From the NCBI GenBank assembly GCA_963556195.1, contig OY744522.1, forward strand, positions 41,286,263 through 41,350,262: a stretch of 64,000 bases of DNA. The letters are read 5' to 3'. Below, one piece after another: positions 1 to 10,735 of the stretch (its first letter is position 1; every line of letters starts with the position of its first letter). Under the pieces are notes generated by a model. That model was not told where the DNA came from. It saw only the letters and a program-made list of their open reading frames with translations, and did not search any database. The position numbers and the translations under genes were made by a program. The DNA is from Sepiola atlantica (taxonomy: Eukaryota; Mollusca; Cephalopoda; Sepiida; Sepiolidae).

Positions 1-160
1 AAAATTAATGTTTTCTAAATGGGGGTATGTTCTTTAGGGCTAATACGGCTCATGCTTGCTTCGGAAGGGGTCCTTTACTTATTCTAAAAAAAATATTTAA
101 AAAATCAATAAATAAAAAAGTTATGAATTTTTAAAAATAGGACCCTTATTTTTGCCCACC

Positions 161-163
<3 letters not shown>
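1..163. mobile_element. 3' end of a TA-flanked MITE, cut by the window start
   Basis: This is a second copy of the element at 30680-31055: the two align from the first bases of the window through the end AGGACCCTTATTTTTGCCCA. The terminus CACCCTG is followed by TA, as expected for a Tc1/mariner-type TA target duplication. No coding capacity. The 5' half lies outside the window. Confidence 0.75.

Positions 164-216
<53 letters not shown>
164..216. repeat. (TA)n tract abutting the MITE end
   Basis: Pure TA dinucleotides start at the MITE terminus and run into a short (AG)n stretch. A second (TA)n tract lies at 305-337, just left of the palindrome. Confidence 0.95.
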
Positions 217-219
<3 letters not shown>

Positions 220-302
220 GAGAGAGAGAGAGGCAGAGACAAAGAGAAAACATTTATTTAAAAACTATTATTGATGTTTTAACATATAACATATCCGACG
301 CA

Positions 303-340
<38 letters not shown>

Positions 341-409
341 TGTAGATTTCAATATTGCGTTGAGAATCCGAATAAAAGAGCTCAACGTACCTTTAAACAA
401 AGCAACACA

Positions 410-625
410 GAATTATTAAAAGGAAAAACTATACACACATTAAGGTTGTATGCATTATAAATTATTTCGACCCTTTAATTATGTCTCCTTAGACGTATAA
501 ACAACCACGTCAAAAAAAAACAAATTGTTTTTTTGACGTGGTTGTTTATACATAATTAAAGGGTCGAAATAATTTATAATGCATACAACCTTAATGTGTG
601 TATAGTTTTTTCCTTTTAATAATTC
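410..625. repeat. near-perfect 216-bp palindrome
   Basis: Bases 410-519 read as the reverse complement of about 527-625. The only differences are a 12-nt block (TCTCCTTAGACG, 484-495) present in the left arm only, and homopolymer length at the centre. Read on the minus strand, the left arm carries CTAAGGA, a GAC...GTC helix and GAAA, which resembles a decayed hammerhead core, and the 12-nt block supplies its first half. (TA)-rich DNA flanks both arms, so this may be two element copies joined head to head. Confidence 0.85.
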
Positions 626-1034
626 TCTCTCTCTCTATATATATATATTTACTTATTTATTATCATTATTATTATTATTTTATGTATCCACATATCATAG
701 TATAAGCTGATATGATATATCATGTATTTATTTTCAGTATTTACTTCTAATTACTACTAATATTATATGTGGATACATTAAATAATAATATTTACCTCTC
801 TAAGTAGTTGAGCACTCTCATAAGAATTCATTTCACAAAATGTTAACCTAGAAACAGCACATAAAAACATTTCAACAAGCATGGATACATTATTAAATTA
901 ATTAGAATAACGTACGAACTAATCCGTCGGATTCGATGGCGAGCATACTTCTTGCTTATAACAATTGACACCTTGATACAAAAACACCTACTGATTAAAC
1001 AGCCTAAAAAGCGCACAACCAATAGAACTCATGA

Positions 1035-2079
1035 TTAACTACAAAAATGACCTTTTAAATGTAATTAAAGATTTAGAGTGCCCCAAACACGATAATAATT
1101 TCCCAAAAGAATTACACAAGATGTCGTTAGAAACATAAACAAGTATGACAACATTTTCGTAAAGACAGGTAGAACTAGAAACTTTTGATTAAATAAATAA
1201 ACCAGAGTATAACAAATTAATTACAGAAAACATTACGAAACACTACAAAATAGATACTAACGAATGCAATTACATAGAAATAATTAATTGTGAAAGTAAA
1301 CAAATAACCGATAATTAGCGACAAAGTTAGTAGGTTAAAACCTAAGGAGGCCTATATCTTATGTAAAGACCACACAATAACCCCACCACTTTCTTAATTA
1401 ATCATACCAAACCCGAAATATGAATAAATTAGTACAACAATTCTTTTCTCGAATTAACAAGAAAATAAAAGAAGAATGAGAATTTTACCAATGGGTTAAT
1501 ACTGCCGAAACAATCACATGGTTTAATCATATCGAAAATGAAAATAAATGTAACTTCATACAATTTGACAATCTATATTTGATGAACCCTTGCACATCGC
1601 CCTAGAATTTAGCTATATATCGACATATCAAAGTTTGAAATCGACATTATTAAAAAATGTAGAAAATTAGTTTTAGCAATAATCATGACCGACAGATACA
1701 CATACTAAAATGACAAACTCCTTTGATTTGGCTATGGGTGCCCTGTACTCAGCAGGGGCATCAGATCTTGTGGGTTTTCTTTATTATATACTCTCACATA
1801 TATGTTTGATAATAGAGATATTGGCCTATATAGAGATTATGAATTGGCTATAATAAGTGGTTCCAACAATATCACTTTAAACTTAAATGAAAATACTTAC
1901 GAGTCATATTTAGTGGATAACGTCAATCCAATATACATGAACACAAAGTCCAATCACGCCCCATCAATCATAAGGCATATTCCTAATTCTATCGAATGTA
2001 GGTTTAGTAATAACTCTAGCAACGTAAATGCCTAGCAACATTTACAAAACAGCTATACAAATAGTGGGTATGATAATAT
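1035..2079 (+). pseudogene. Penelope-like element (PLE-1), reverse transcriptase part
   Basis: Degenerate reverse transcriptase of a Penelope-like retroelement. In-frame pieces separated by stops and frameshifts match the family order: NDLLNVIKDLE near the start, KYDNIFVK, TAETITWFNHIENENKCNFI followed by QFD (the motif A aspartate, about 1501-1580), NSFDLAMGAL (about 1710), then GLYRDYELAI (about 1823). The catalytic pair of the family's YRDD motif is changed to D-Y. Downstream SIIRHIPNSIECRFSNNSSN (from about 1970) is the family's connector before the endonuclease. The reading is broken at about 2079 by a LINE tail and resumes at about 2685. Inactive relic; family call secure, exact 5' end not visible. 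Confidence 0.8.
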
Positions 2080-2684
2080 ATCCATTGCTCTTTTTTCTTC
2101 TCGTAAAGTTGGTCATCTCTATCGTTCCAAACACTTTCTCACACCCGAGGCTATTCTGTATCCTTACAAATCTACAATCAGACTATGTATGGAGTACTGT
2201 TGTCATATTTGGTCTGGTGAATCTGTGCCCTATTTGAGAGTTCTTGATTAGGTGCAGAAGCGTATCTGTAATTTGATTGGCCCTATCATTTCTCTTCTCT
2301 AGACACCCTTTCGCACAGACGTGATGTTGTTAGTCTCAATCTTTTCTATAAATACTATTATGGCATTTGTTCTTCAGAATTATGTGATCTATTCCCCACT
2401 TCTTTTGTTCCAGCTTGTTTGACTCGTTGATCTAGTGGTCTCGATCAATTCGTGTTTTTATACCTCATTTTATACAGCGTCCTATTCCAGTAGCTTCTTA
2501 CCAAGAACCGCAGACTTGTGGAACTCTCTTCTAGCTGACTGTTTTCTTCCTAACTATAATCTTGGTCTTTTCAAGACTAAGGTCAATAGGCATCTCCAGT
2601 CTTTGCGATAATCATATTTCGTTTATGTTAGCTCCTTACATCAAGTGGCTCATGCCTTTTTCGGAGCGATTTGCATGAAAAATA
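2080..2684 (+). pseudogene. 5'-truncated jockey/CR1-like LINE tail inserted in PLE-1
   Basis: C-terminal end of a non-LTR retrotransposon ORF2. Readable blocks in order: LYRSKHFLTPEAILYPYKS, TIRLCMEYCCHIWSG, LDxVQKRICNLIGPIISLL, then FLPRTADLWNSLLADCFLPN and YNLGLFKTKVNRHLQSLR before a stop, with several stops and frameshifts. These match the usual C-terminal tail of jockey/CR1-like elements seen three more times in this window (6340, 44485 and 51340, minus strand; 26586 is an upstream part). After the coding tail, about 75 bases ending in AAAAAT form the LINE 3' end. Being nested inside the PLE, it is younger than the PLE insertion. Confidence 0.8.
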
Positions 2685-3420
2685 TTGAAATTAAATATCG
2701 TCAACAGGACACGAATAATCATAATAACATTAAAAATAGAAGGAAAAGAAATGTAAGCTGGTTTAAACTGACCAATAATCAAATGCTAAAAACTAAACTT
2801 GGCAAGAAATTCCTAATTTAAGCCCACACACACAAAGCACTAGATGAGAGCAATAGAGAAAAATAATAACAAAATGCGTAAAAATGTTATTAATATAGAA
2901 ACAATAAAAAATAACACAAAGAATGACAAAAATACAACCATTACAAATAGTAATAACCCAAATAGAAAAATTAAAGTTTATAATGAAAAGGAAACTGTTA
3001 CTGTAGAACACGTGCACGTTACCCCTAACAAAATAAATCTTTAACATAAAGCATTGTTTACCAAGCCACAATATTTGCCAAGGAAAGCCCGAATAACATC
3101 AAGTACTATGTGGGTATTACGTCCATAGATTTTAAAACTAGGTATTAGGACCATAAAAACACATTCAATAACAAACAAACGCATACTAAATACAACATTA
3201 GGGACTCATTACTGGAAACGCAAAATAACGGGCATCTGCAAATAATCGAGTAGAAAATAGTACGACAGGCCAGTAAATGTAGAAATTAAGACAACCCATG
3301 TAGATTATGTTTGAATGAGAACTTTGAAATTATTGACTTTAAAGATTTCCTCAACATATTGAACTGTAGAAGTGAAATAGCAAACAACTGTACACGAAAA
3401 TAAACTTTATTTTGGATAAC
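2685..3420 (+). pseudogene. PLE-1, GIY-YIG endonuclease and C-terminal Cys finger
   Basis: Resumes the PLE interrupted at 2079. RRKRNVSWFKLTNNQMLKTK marks the linker; the N-terminal part of the endonuclease is scrambled. At about 3100-3170, KYYVGITSIDFKTRY then DHKNTF is the GIY-YIG core (tyrosine, glycine, arginine and histidine visible, one internal stop). CRLCLNENFEIIDFKD at about 3300 is the terminal Cys-x2-Cys motif, followed by NCRSEIANNC and a one-base deletion before the stop near 3418. Known PLEs use this nuclease for target cleavage. Pseudogene. Confidence 0.8.
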
Positions 3421-3763
3421 AATAAATAGTAACAATAAAATAAAATAAATAAAAAGAACAAACTAACACTTAAAATTGACACAAACAACACAAAATAGAA
3501 AAATACTCCAAGCTCACACGTGTAAAAATAAGATCATCTATTAATTCGACGCATTAACAAAAGATGTGTACAACCCCTATATAAAACAAAGGAAAATATG
3601 CCAAGAAAATGTCAGCCAAACTTTTGTTTGAGAGAAGACCTGCTATTGGCTAATGAAAACACTAACATATGAGAGGGAATAACAATGAATCTGATGAGTT
3701 TGCTAGCTAGAGTAAACACCACGTTGACATATAAGCATACTCAGTAACACGGAGTCCACCCAC

Positions 3764-3818
3764 TTTAGCCTGACGATTCATTACGAGGATGCATCGTGGA
3801 CGCCTCCCTGTAGGTTAA
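3764..3818 (+). ncRNA. decayed hammerhead ribozyme at the PLE-1 3' end
   Basis: TTTAGC, then an intact CTGACGA (3770-3776), a poor stem II, and GCATC where GAAAC is expected. GTA (3810-3812) marks the ancestral cleavage site, followed by GGTTAA. The sequence aligns with the better-kept copies at 40129 and 56957, including the tail ending CATAACTTA(TA)n. About 345 bases of PLE 3' UTR (3421-3763) separate it from the PLE stop. Not expected to cleave. Confidence 0.6.
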
Positions 3819-3841
3819 TTTCCATTAATATATTTACATAA

Positions 3842-3842
<1 letters not shown>

Positions 3843-3928
<86 letters not shown>
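3843..3928. repeat. (TA)n tail of PLE-1
   Basis: About 43 TA units directly after the conserved tail of the PLE. 3929-4311 is AT-rich and holds nothing recognisable; another (TA)n lies at 4312-4381. Confidence 0.9.
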
Positions 3929-3932
<4 letters not shown>

Positions 3933-4304
3933 ACAATAGAACATTTAATATCATGTATCATGCTTAAAGTGGTGAGTTATACTTTTAGTTTTTCGGATGT
4001 TTTAGACACGCTCATTGAAAATGCAAGATATAAAACTCTGTATTGTATTTGTCTCAGTAATGATGAAACGAACTGTAAAGAATTGGATCTATTTAAGAAT
4101 TAATAACTTCATGGTCACTGGGATCTAATTTTTAATTGTTTTTCTATACATTGTTATACGGAGTTAAAATTTAATATCTATTGAGCTTAAACCCTGAAAC
4201 CTTTACTAGAAATGATAAATACATATAGTTATATATATTATATATATTTATATATATATATTTATACATATGTTTATATATACATACAGTAGTCTAGTAT
4301 ATTT

Positions 4305-4382
<78 letters not shown>

Positions 4383-4384
<2 letters not shown>

Positions 4385-4640
4385 CTCCGACTCTGTCGTT
4401 GAGTTCTATCGTATGTCCACATATTTATACTCGTCGCTTTCAGTGTCAATATCACGTACCTTCATCTGTAATTACGTGACAACCTCTCGTGGTCTCAAGG
4501 ACTAAGTGAGCGCTTACAGATTTAAAGTGTTTCTGTGAACCGTGTTAGCGCCCTGTGACCGTCTCAGATTGTTATTTCCCTGCACGGACGAGAGCCGTAA
4601 GCTCGAAACAACGCAGTACGTCGGTAAAATATTTAAATAT
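4383..4640 (+). mobile_element. hammerhead-bearing repeat unit, copy A
   Basis: Starts CTCCGACTCTGTCGTTGAG right after (TA)n. It aligns along its length with 53845-54090 and 54187-54420, sharing blocks such as CGCCCTGTGACCGTCT and the start TATTTCCCTGC of the ribozyme segment. It is about 250 bases with no coding sequence; the ribozyme lies at its 3' end. The structure resembles a monomer of the small non-autonomous HHR retroelements called retrozymes, or a PLE terminal repeat. Confidence 0.65.
4579..4624 (+). ncRNA. hammerhead ribozyme, one core mismatch
   Basis: CCTGCA, then CGGACGA (expected CTGACGA; U4 is G), stem II GAGC/GCTC with loop CGTAA, GAAA (4605-4608), and GTA cleavage triplet (4616-4618) followed by CGTCGG. 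Stem I has two mismatches. U4 is invariant in active hammerheads, so probably inactive. Confidence 0.7.
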
Positions 4641-4765
4641 ATAATTTTATATTATAAGAATCCTCTTTCTATATTTGAACCTATTTAATTGATTTATATT
4701 TATATATACATACATACATACACACACACATACATACATACATATAAAGAGAGAGAAAAAGAAAG

Positions 4766-4807
<42 letters not shown>

Positions 4808-4874
4808 TGAGAGAGAGAGAGAAGGAGAGAAAGATAGATAGATATATAGATAGATAGAGTGAGCGGGAGAGCGA

Positions 4875-5060
4875 TCAGGGGGAGAGCCATCTACTAATTG
4901 GCTGGGAGACTGGGGTTCAATCCTCAAAAATGGTACTTGATGCCCCCTTGCTAACACCTCAGCACTATAAGTTAAAGGGTCAAGGGAAAGTGGAGTAATC
5001 ATGGGAAAGGAGTAGCGTCCTACCCTTCATCCTGGTGTAATAGCTAGTGAAAATAAAGAT
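4875..5060 (+). mobile_element. probable tRNA-derived SINE fragment
   Basis: A box-like CTACTAATTGG near 4890 and B box-like GGTTCAATCC near 4914 are spaced as in a tRNA head, followed by a unique-looking body to about 5060. It sits directly after a compound (TA)n/(GA)n/(GATA)n stretch (4766-4860). Body family not recognised. Confidence 0.4.
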
Positions 5061-5554
5061 TTCGTGTTGCTCTCGATTATGATAGACTACTTCTTCTTTT
5101 TTATTTAGGGTATATACGCAAAAGGCCTTATGGAAACAAACGTTGATAAAATAATATTTAGTTTAATTATCGATAGATAGATAGATAGATAGATAGATGA
5201 AACAAAATGAATAAATACATTTGTCGAAAGTGTGGATTTATTAGGATTGAGATTGCACAAAATTTACGTTTAGGAAAAATGTAGGCGTTCTTTTAGCCAA
5301 AAGCGTCCCCTGTCGTATTAATTTTTCCTCTTTTTTTATATCACCGAGTGAAATCCACATATATGTTTGCTCCATTTTTGTCTTGATTTAGACAACACAT
5401 TTTTAGATTTCTTAAATAAACCTATATTTTGTTCTGATTTGGTGTATCTGTTTTACGCCAATAATCCGCGATCCTTTATTAGTTCTTCTTGTTGTATGTG
5501 CAAGTGAAACAAGGATTATACTGACAAAGCATTAAAGAGGAAGGTCTACGTCTT

Positions 5555-5744
5555 AGACATGCACTGTTTCAGATCTATCCTGGGAGTAACTTTGGAGATA
5601 GACGAAGAAAGGCAGATATCAGAAAAAAGGTTTAATATTAACAGAGCCATCAACAACGTTGTTAAACACAAGAGATTAACGCGGTTTGAACGTGTTTCCC
5701 GGATACCAGACTCCGGAGTTATTTATCTACTTCCCACAAGGTAA
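5555..5744 (+). pseudogene. LINE ORF2 C-terminal tail, degenerate
   Basis: An open frame of 61 codons. HCFRSILGV, then KRFNINRAINNVVKHKRLTR, then RVSRIPDSG follow the order of the C-terminal LRxILGxxW...LRWxGHVxRMPD tail of RTE-like LINE ORFs, but the GH pair is changed. No catalytic domain remains. It ends in a dispersed GC-richer repeat. Assignment rests on weak similarity. Confidence 0.4.
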
Positions 5745-6075
5745 GATGTGACACAAGGTCGGGAAAGTGGGATTAGATAAGCCAGCGCTCGAGAGATGAG
5801 CACTCTGGTCATTTAAACATTGCCTGGGCAGCCCCGTCGGTAAGCAATAAACTTACTTCTCCCCAAAGAGGGGAGGCAAAGCCTGGGAGGGTGCACCTCC
5901 TAGAACTGCACAGGACCGGCAACCTCCAATAGACCGGCGTAAATCCAGACCCAAAGGCCCGGAGAATACCAGTCTATTAGGCAGGGTAAAAAACCCTGGT
6001 TGAATCGTGGATACTAGACTCCGGCTATGTAAAGAAATCAACGCTTCATTACAAATGAGGATGACGACTACCAAA
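5745..6075. repeat. GC-richer dispersed repeat
   Basis: Shares GATGTGRCACAAGGYCGG and GCYTGGGAGGGTGSACCTC with 7572-7660, with intervening sequence, so it is a dispersed family rather than unique DNA. No ORF of interest; class unknown. Confidence 0.5.
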
Positions 6076-6339
6076 GAAATAAGCCGACCAGATAAGCGCT
6101 ACTCGGAACTATGGATCTGGTGAAAATTCACTGTACTATTAGCGGAATGTTTGATGATTTTCCTTCTAATTTGTGCTGATGAAGACACTAAATAATACCA
6201 ATCATTCTCAAAGAAACTATCGTACACTCTAACTTTGATTTTTAATTTTTGGTACTTATATACATATTTCCCCACACTGTAGACGTAAGGAACTACTGAG
6301 AATTAAGGTGTAGGTTTTGGGTGTCATCCTAATTTGTGA

Positions 6340-6720
6340 GAAGTGTAGCGAGATGCCTGTTTACATTAGTTTTAAACCTCTGCATGTCGGTACAGTCGGG
6401 AAAACAAGTAGCAGGGAAGGAGTTCCAGAAGTCGGAAGCACGAGGAAAGAAGCTATTGGAGTAGCAGGCTCTACGTCATCTGAGGACCTCCACAGTGAAT
6501 GGATGGGATTTAACTGATTGTCGAGTTGGTCTAGTGTATGTACGTCGAGGGGGCACCAGAGCAGTTAGTTCATCGGAGCAAAATCCAATGAAGTATTTGT
6601 AAAGCAAGCAAGTACAAGAATGCAACATTGCGGCGATGGGACAGGGGCTGGAGCTTTGTGGATAGTGATAGGGATATTCCTAATTGTCACATAATAGCTC
6701 TGTTTGACCCCAAGTCTTAA
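6340..6720 (-). pseudogene. jockey/CR1-like LINE C-terminal tail
   Basis: On the minus strand, KLQPLSHRRNVAFLYLL (from about 6665 downwards) followed by shifted pieces GAPSTYIH and a proline/serine-rich stretch ending SCFRLLELPS matches the same LINE tail as 2080-2684. Several frameshifts. The 5' end is truncated; no RT domain remains. Confidence 0.65.
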
Positions 6721-6828
6721 CCATAGAGCTGATTTTAATAATTTTTTAATAATTTTTGACCAAAAAAATAATTACATAAAAATACATCAAATATTTAGGT
6801 GATAATAACCGAACATATTTCTAGACAG

Positions 6829-6990
6829 GGCGTCTTAGTCCAATGGTAAGAAACTGGACTATAGAATCAAATTCGAAGGTTCGATCCTTGTCTGAGTTAG
6901 CCATGCTGATGACGGCTGTGAGCCAGAAACACGTGTTCATGGATTACTTTGATGTGCGTATAACATTTATAAAAGAATATATATTAAAGA
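6829..6990 (+). mobile_element. tRNA-derived SINE carrying a hammerhead ribozyme
   Basis: Head: A box TAGTCCAATGG (6836-6846) and B box GGTTCGATCC (6879-6888) with tRNA spacing. The acceptor stem no longer pairs, so this is not a working tRNA gene. Thirteen bases after the head the body becomes a complete hammerhead (6901-6942), followed by an AT-rich tail. The A and B boxes would supply an internal RNA polymerase III promoter. SINEs combining a tRNA-like head and a hammerhead are known in schistosomes (Sm-alpha family). Confidence 0.75.
6901..6942 (+). ncRNA. hammerhead ribozyme, complete core
   Basis: Stem I CCATG (6901-6905) pairs with CATGG (6938-6942). Core CTGATGA (6906-6912); stem II GGCT/AGCC with loop GTG; GAAA (6926-6929); stem III CAC/GTG (6930-6935); U16.1 at 6936 and predicted cleavage after U 6937. 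Every invariant core base is present. Stem III is a palindrome with no loop, as in minimal hammerheads that work as dimers. Confidence 0.85.
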
Positions 6991-8570
6991 ATAATACGTC
7001 CTATAAAGTTAAGAGCGACTAATAATGCAATTTTCTGCATCTTTATCACTTAGGAAGTGAAGCAATCGAAATAGTAGTAAACAAAAAACAAAAACAAAAC
7101 AATGAACGCTGCAATCATCAATAAAAATAATTGCATAAAATGCATTATATATAAATATAGCAACATGTATAAATAAAAAAGTTCCCTTTATTTATAACTC
7201 CTATATTAACATCAAAACGAGTTTCTTTTATTTAAATCAGTAATAAAGCATACTATTTTGAAATACTTTGTATGCCATGTCTAATTTGCACAACTATCTT
7301 TTAAGCAGTATATCATAAATTAATGTTTTGTGTCATTCATTTGTAGTTTTATTGTTCTATTTTTTCGGAAATCCCCTCTAATTTTCATGACTAACTATAA
7401 ATATATCTGAATAAAATAAATATGTTGCCTAAATATAGTCAATTATCTTTCTGGTCTTAAAAACGACCGTGGGCGCTAATGGGTTAATAAAAAAGTTAAA
7501 TTATTTCGAAAATTCTAAAAATAGAATTTCGGAAAAAATAAATGCTGTCAACAGGAATCTACCCCCACATACTGTGAGGAGATGTGGCACAAGGCCGGAC
7601 GGTGGAGATGGTAGGCTAAAACACAAGAGGTAGCTTGGGAGGGTGGACCTCTAAAGACTTCTCAGGGTTATTACGTTTCTTTTTAGTTATGAAACAAGCG
7701 AAGTACTTCGCTGTTTCATGACGTCATCCATCAAATTAGATGATCTTTCATATGCAGTCAAATAAATCTTCGATAGTAATTCTGCACTTACTGATCGTTT
7801 ATTTTTTTTTTAAGACCGTAGATGTTTAATCGTGTGACCTAATGCCCTGATGATTCCCGAAGCAAACTTCTTCATTGCATGTCCCAAATAGTTATGTTTA
7901 ACTCCTAGTACTGAGAAATATGACACAATAAGATAGTTTGAATATGATTGGATCCCCCCCCTGAATTTGGATGTCCGAGGACACCTTCCCGTCGCCCCAT
8001 CTTTTGCACGCCACTGCATCATAGTCGTATGCTTTACTTACGTGTTTACCATCTGAGCAGCGGATGGATGACTTTAATTTTAAAAACATTTAAATCTGCC
8101 GATAATTTTAAACGCAAATTCGACAAATGCATTTTGAATTCTTTCGATTTTGAAATAAATAGGATTTTCAGAGATAGCTTGAAATATTACGCGAGCATTT
8201 TGTCATTTAATTGAATTACATTAAAAACATGTTGTTACATCAAGATAACAATATATTGTTAACGTAATGTTGCTTTCATCTCTACAGAATTTTTGGATGT
8301 ACGAAGCTTTCAGAATATTCAATCTTGTACACTTGCAGACTTTTCATATTTATCTGTAGCATTTAGACATTGAAGGGTAATTCATAATTCGGTAAACCAA
8401 ATTACGTAAAGTGAAATGGCTTTCGTCTTATCTTTCAGTAATGGAGATGTTCTATCTGAAGCCGAAACTATACTATTAATTCTATTAATTGTACTAATGT
8501 ACTGTCTTTTAATGTCCGAATCGGTATACTATACTGTTCCAGACTTATGTACTAGCTTTCAATGACCAAT
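6991..8570. other. AT-rich DNA, nothing recognised apart from one repeat
   Basis: Contains the short second copy of the GC-richer repeat (7572-7660). Short open frames at 7810-8214 overlap on both strands with no family resemblance and look like chance. Confidence 0.5.
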
Positions 8571-8576
8571 TAAGGA

Positions 8577-9050
8577 CGGGATAGTGTAGTATCTGTACTG
8601 TTATTATGATACCATCCTTCCAAGCATTACCCCCTCCTTATTGTTGGGGTGATAGTGTAGCATTTGTTCTATCGTAATGAGATCATCCTCCCAGGCATTA
8701 CTCCGTCTTGGGGTCGTAGTATAGTATCTGCCCTGTTGTCCTGATACAATCCTCCCAGGCATTATTTCTTTTATTATTATTATTTTTTTTTGGGGGGGGG
8801 GTAATTTAGTATATATTCTGTTGCCATGATACCACCTAAGGCATTGCATCCTCCTTTGGGTGGTAGTATAGTATATGCTCTATTGTTCTGGGAAAATCCT
8901 CCCAGGCATTACTTTCTCTTTTTTGGAGAGGGTTAATGTATGGTATTTTTTGTTGCACTGAGCCCATTCTCGCATGCATTATCTTCTCTTTTGAGGTGGA
9001 CAGTAGTATAGAATATGCTCGTACGTCATGATATCATCCTCCCAGATTGG
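8577..9050. repeat. minisatellite, about 70-bp unit
   Basis: Six to seven degenerate copies of a unit built on GTAGTATAGTATCTG, then TGTTGT, ATGATACCATCCTCCCAGG and CATTACTYCTCYTTKGGGT. Unit starts fall near 8580, 8651, 8717, 8800, 8867, 8930 and 9003, and length varies through poly(T) and poly(G) runs. Confidence 0.8.
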
Positions 9051-9587
9051 CCAACAAATATGCGACGAGAGGGAGCATATGTTCGCTAGTTTTATGAATT
9101 TACATTGATATGTTGTCGTTACTTTTAATAGGTTTTTATAAGTTCAACGTTACGGTAATATGTGTTAAGAACATTTATTCTAATGAATAGCATTTACCGG
9201 AGGAGACACTAATGTACGATTGAACGACCCCAAAAATGAGAGTAAGTGTTACTAATATAGATTAGGCATATTTAGTTCTCCTTTGTTGTCGCTTATTTTT
9301 TCATTAAATAAACGTATACTATTTTATTTTGCAATAAAATCAATTTTAAAAGCAGTGAACATTTAAAATACGCCCCCTAAAAAAAACTTGTATTTGCGAT
9401 ATTAATAACGGTTTCACACTAATTGCAATCACATAATCCGCGGCAACGCTGGGTGGTTGTTGTTGTTGTTTTTGTTGTTGTTCTTTTTGTTGTTGTTCTT
9501 TTTGTTGTTGTCGTTGTTGTTGTTGTTGTTGCTCTTTTCTGCTTCTTCTTCTTCTTCAACAACAGATAATAATAATAATAATAATGA

Positions 9588-9622
<35 letters not shown>

Positions 9623-10560
9623 ATAATAATAATAATGATAATACTAATAATAACAATGCCGAGATAAAGTAGACGATAAAGGAAAGAGGAAGAAGTATAA
9701 GAAAATGGGAATAAGAAGAAAACAAATGAAATAAAGTAGAATGAGATAAAAAAAGGAAGAAAAAGAAGAAGAAGAGAGAAAGAAGTAGAAGAAAAGAGAA
9801 AAAGCAGAATATGAAATAAAGATGCAGATGAGAAGTAGAAGATGAAAAAAATGATGAAGGAGAGGAAGTAAATGTCTCAATGCGTCTTTTGATCCGATCA
9901 CTATCGAACATGATGAGGTGACAATGAAAGCCGAAAGAGGACAGAAATAGGGAGACAGGATGTATCAAACACTCACTTTTCTGTGATTTCAATCCCCGTA
10001 CAGATTTATGAAGTTGTATTTTCTCTTCATTCGTGCACTCAAAGAAATGTCCCTTATAAATATCCAAGCAGACGCTGTAAATAATTCATTGTTTGAATAT
10101 AAATAGATTTTTATTGATATAAAACTATTTCCTATTTTTTCAATGTTCGATTGATTTGTGCAAAATAGAAACTCCGTCATCTTTGGCGGAATGAGCACTC
10201 TAGCAGATAATAAATCACACTTTGGAGGATTTTCATCTATGATCGCCGGCGGCAATCTTTATTAGTCGTGATGTGATCATATTTCGGATAAAGAGGCTCA
10301 CATCCCGGCAGTAAATTTATCACTCCAGCAGAACAAATTCCGATAATTCTTGAACGCAAGCAAAACATACCAGATTGTCTAAAAAGTAGTTTCGGAAATT
10401 TATGGTATTTCTACGCACGAGTATCTTTGCTAACCCTGTCCTCACAGAGTCAAAACGGTAGCAAAATATCCAAGTCTCCTAAATTTATATAACTAGCTTC
10501 GGAATGTATCCGTCTCTCTATCTGTTCATCTTAGTTTAATATATTAATAAGTATGCAATT
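9051..10560. other. low-complexity and unclassified DNA
   Basis: 9461-9660 is a chain of trinucleotide repeats (GTT, TTC, AAT, ACT) that opens long poly-Asn/Leu/Val frames on both strands; 9660-9870 is purine-rich (AGA/AAG). No believable protein is encoded. 9870-10560 shows nothing. Confidence 0.7.
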
Positions 10561-10658
10561 TCGACTGTCTGTCTATATAAATGTGTTGGCCTCCTTTTCA
10601 CCCCCCCACTATTATCACATACACACATTCTCTCTCTCCCTCTCCCTCCCTCTCTCTA

Positions 10659-10661
<3 letters not shown>

Positions 10662-10730
<69 letters not shown>
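10662..10730. repeat. (TA)n tail of a minus-strand SINE
   Basis: About 34 TA units after a (CT)n block (10629-10658). On the minus strand it directly follows the SINE tail. Confidence 0.9.

Positions 10731-10731
<1 letters not shown>

Positions 10732-10735
<4 letters not shown>

Noticed and set aside
3691..3725. CTGATGAG...AAAC as a further hammerhead
   Set aside because: No GAAA and no consistent stem II or cleavage triplet; 40 bases upstream of the real, aligned PLE ribozyme scar.
6829..6900. Functional tRNA gene
   Set aside because: A and B boxes are present but the acceptor stem does not pair and the sequence runs on into the SINE body.
7901..8022. Overlapping short ORFs on both strands as a gene
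   Set aside because: Mutually overlapping frames without motif or conservation pattern.
9429..10067. 212-codon minus-strand ORF
   Set aside because: Composed of trinucleotide and purine-rich repeats (poly-Ser/Leu/Val/Asn); no domain and an equally open frame on the other strand.
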